Shown here: positions 63,414 through 64,000 of the stretch, piece by piece | Layout: every line of letters starts with the position of its first letter | How positions within the stretch are numbered: position 1 is the stretch's first letter | Origin: Collimonas humicola | Lineage (GTDB): Bacteria; Pseudomonadota; Gammaproteobacteria; Burkholderiales; Burkholderiaceae_D | Direction: 5' to 3' | DNA length: 64,000 nucleotides | NCBI RefSeq assembly: GCF_018304945.1 | Contig: NZ_JAGQEE010000008.1 | Coordinates: forward strand, 186,001 to 250,000 | Program-made: the position numbers and the translations under genes | Notes under the pieces: model-generated | Database searches by the model: none | Told to the model about the DNA's origin: nothing | Seen by the model: only the letters and a program-made list of their open reading frames with translations

Positions 63414-63709
63414 AGCAGCATCTTCCGCGAACTCTCATACAGCGCAAGGCGATCCGCGTAGCCGTTCGAATCGCCGACCGTCGGCGTCTTCCGTTCGAGA
63501 TTGACCAGGTCGCAGACGCCGTCGAAATCGCCGGCATCCGCCCATCTATTCAGACCATCGGTTTGCCAGAACCAGCCAGCAGACCGGCAGACGCCGGCAG
63601 ACTGTGCGATCAGCTCGGGATGCTCAACACAATCAATGCCGAGCGCCATCATCAGCGCCGTATAGTTAGTCCAACCGGTAATTTGAATCAGTCCACGTCC
63701 GCGGAACAA
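63410..63709 (-). pseudogene. Phage endolysin (GH19-type) C-terminal remnant
   Basis: The open part has the GH19 signature region FRGRGLIQITGWTNYTALMM, then AGWFWQTDGLNRWADAGDFD and the usual ending LVNLERKTPTVGDSNGYADR followed by RLALYESS. A TGA interrupts the frame just before the signature (NGD, stop, YLFRGRG) and no catalytic N-terminal half is found upstream within the window, so the gene is broken. Full-length relatives are about 180-200 residues and cleave peptidoglycan or chitin. Marks a decayed prophage at the right edge of the window. Confidence 0.8.
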
Positions 63710-64000
63710 ATATCAGTCGCCATTGGTTTGCGCTACTGACGCCTGTCGCGCAACCGGCCGCAAAGGCAATATGCAAATCCCCAGTGCAGGCGCTGAAATT
63801 TAAAGTTCAAAAATGAAAGCGAGGAAAAATGGGCGAATCATCAATTTAAATTCAATGGGTATCCCGCAAGGTCAAATTGAACAGCTTGTCGTTGGAGGTG
63901 CTCAAGAGGTAAAAGGCTCACACCTTCCTGGCGAGCGATTTCATTTTCCACGATCCAAAAACAAATAAGCCTTGTGGCTACCGGCGCGTCACTGACGTTC
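63710..64000. other. Window end, with one possible 51-residue gene
   Basis: A plus-strand frame at 63813-63968 begins MKARKNGRIINLNSMGIPQG and ends ERFHFPRSKNK, preceded by a weak purine run. No family recognised, but the residue pattern is protein-like and it has a normal start and stop. The rest holds nothing I can assign. Confidence 0.35.

Overview
The window looks like a chromosomal segment of a Burkholderiales bacterium of the Oxalobacteraceae, most like Collimonas. This rests on the prpR/prpB-prpC-acnD-prpF layout, the DUF2827 sugar-metabolism-type gene, the ESPR-type autotransporters and the GC-rich codon use of the housekeeping genes. It is an inference from content; no database was consulted.

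Layout. 1-8.5 kb: the 3' end of signal peptidase I, an EamA exporter, a small operon with a DUF2975 gene broken by an in-frame amber codon plus its XRE-type partner regulator, two adjacent glycan-type genes, a glycine-zipper protein, a class C beta-lactamase and a cupin. 8.8-17.6 kb: a complete AcnD/PrpF-type 2-methylcitrate cycle (propionate catabolism) with divergent prpR and a recognisable sigma-54 promoter in front of prpB. Between acnD and prpF lie three tandem 250-bp hairpin-rich repeats, one carrying a compensatory base-pair change.

17.7-43.8 kb: the most striking block. Four type V autotransporter genes (763, 1154, 823 and 2742 codons), all on the minus strand, are bracketed by two BvgAS/EvgAS-like phosphorelay pairs. 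Three of the four share an almost identical C-terminal module (linker plus beta-barrel) carrying different passengers. All four have related sequence just upstream of the gene, which suggests co-regulation. A short transposase-domain protein sits between the first response regulator and the autotransporters.

43.8-50.3 kb: AT-richer, mosaic DNA with a chaperone-usher fimbrial operon (chaperone, DUF1120-type subunit, usher, second subunit or tip), remnants of IS3- and IS21-type elements, a C-terminal stub of another gene, and the 3' end of a serine-type tRNA with its terminator. 50.3-61.7 kb: a type I secretion locus (ABC exporter, HlyD-type adaptor, unknown secreted or periplasmic protein, 1018-codon repeat protein, TolC). 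The repeat protein is the likely substrate. Its N-terminus carries an HEAAH zinc-protease motif in an M91/NleD-like setting, followed by about six 65-residue repeats. A Fur-box-like sequence lies in front of the exporter. 62-64 kb: a beta-barrel protein and decayed prophage lysis genes.

As a whole the window is dominated by surface and secretion functions (types I and V, chaperone-usher) with their own regulators, next to a core propionate pathway.
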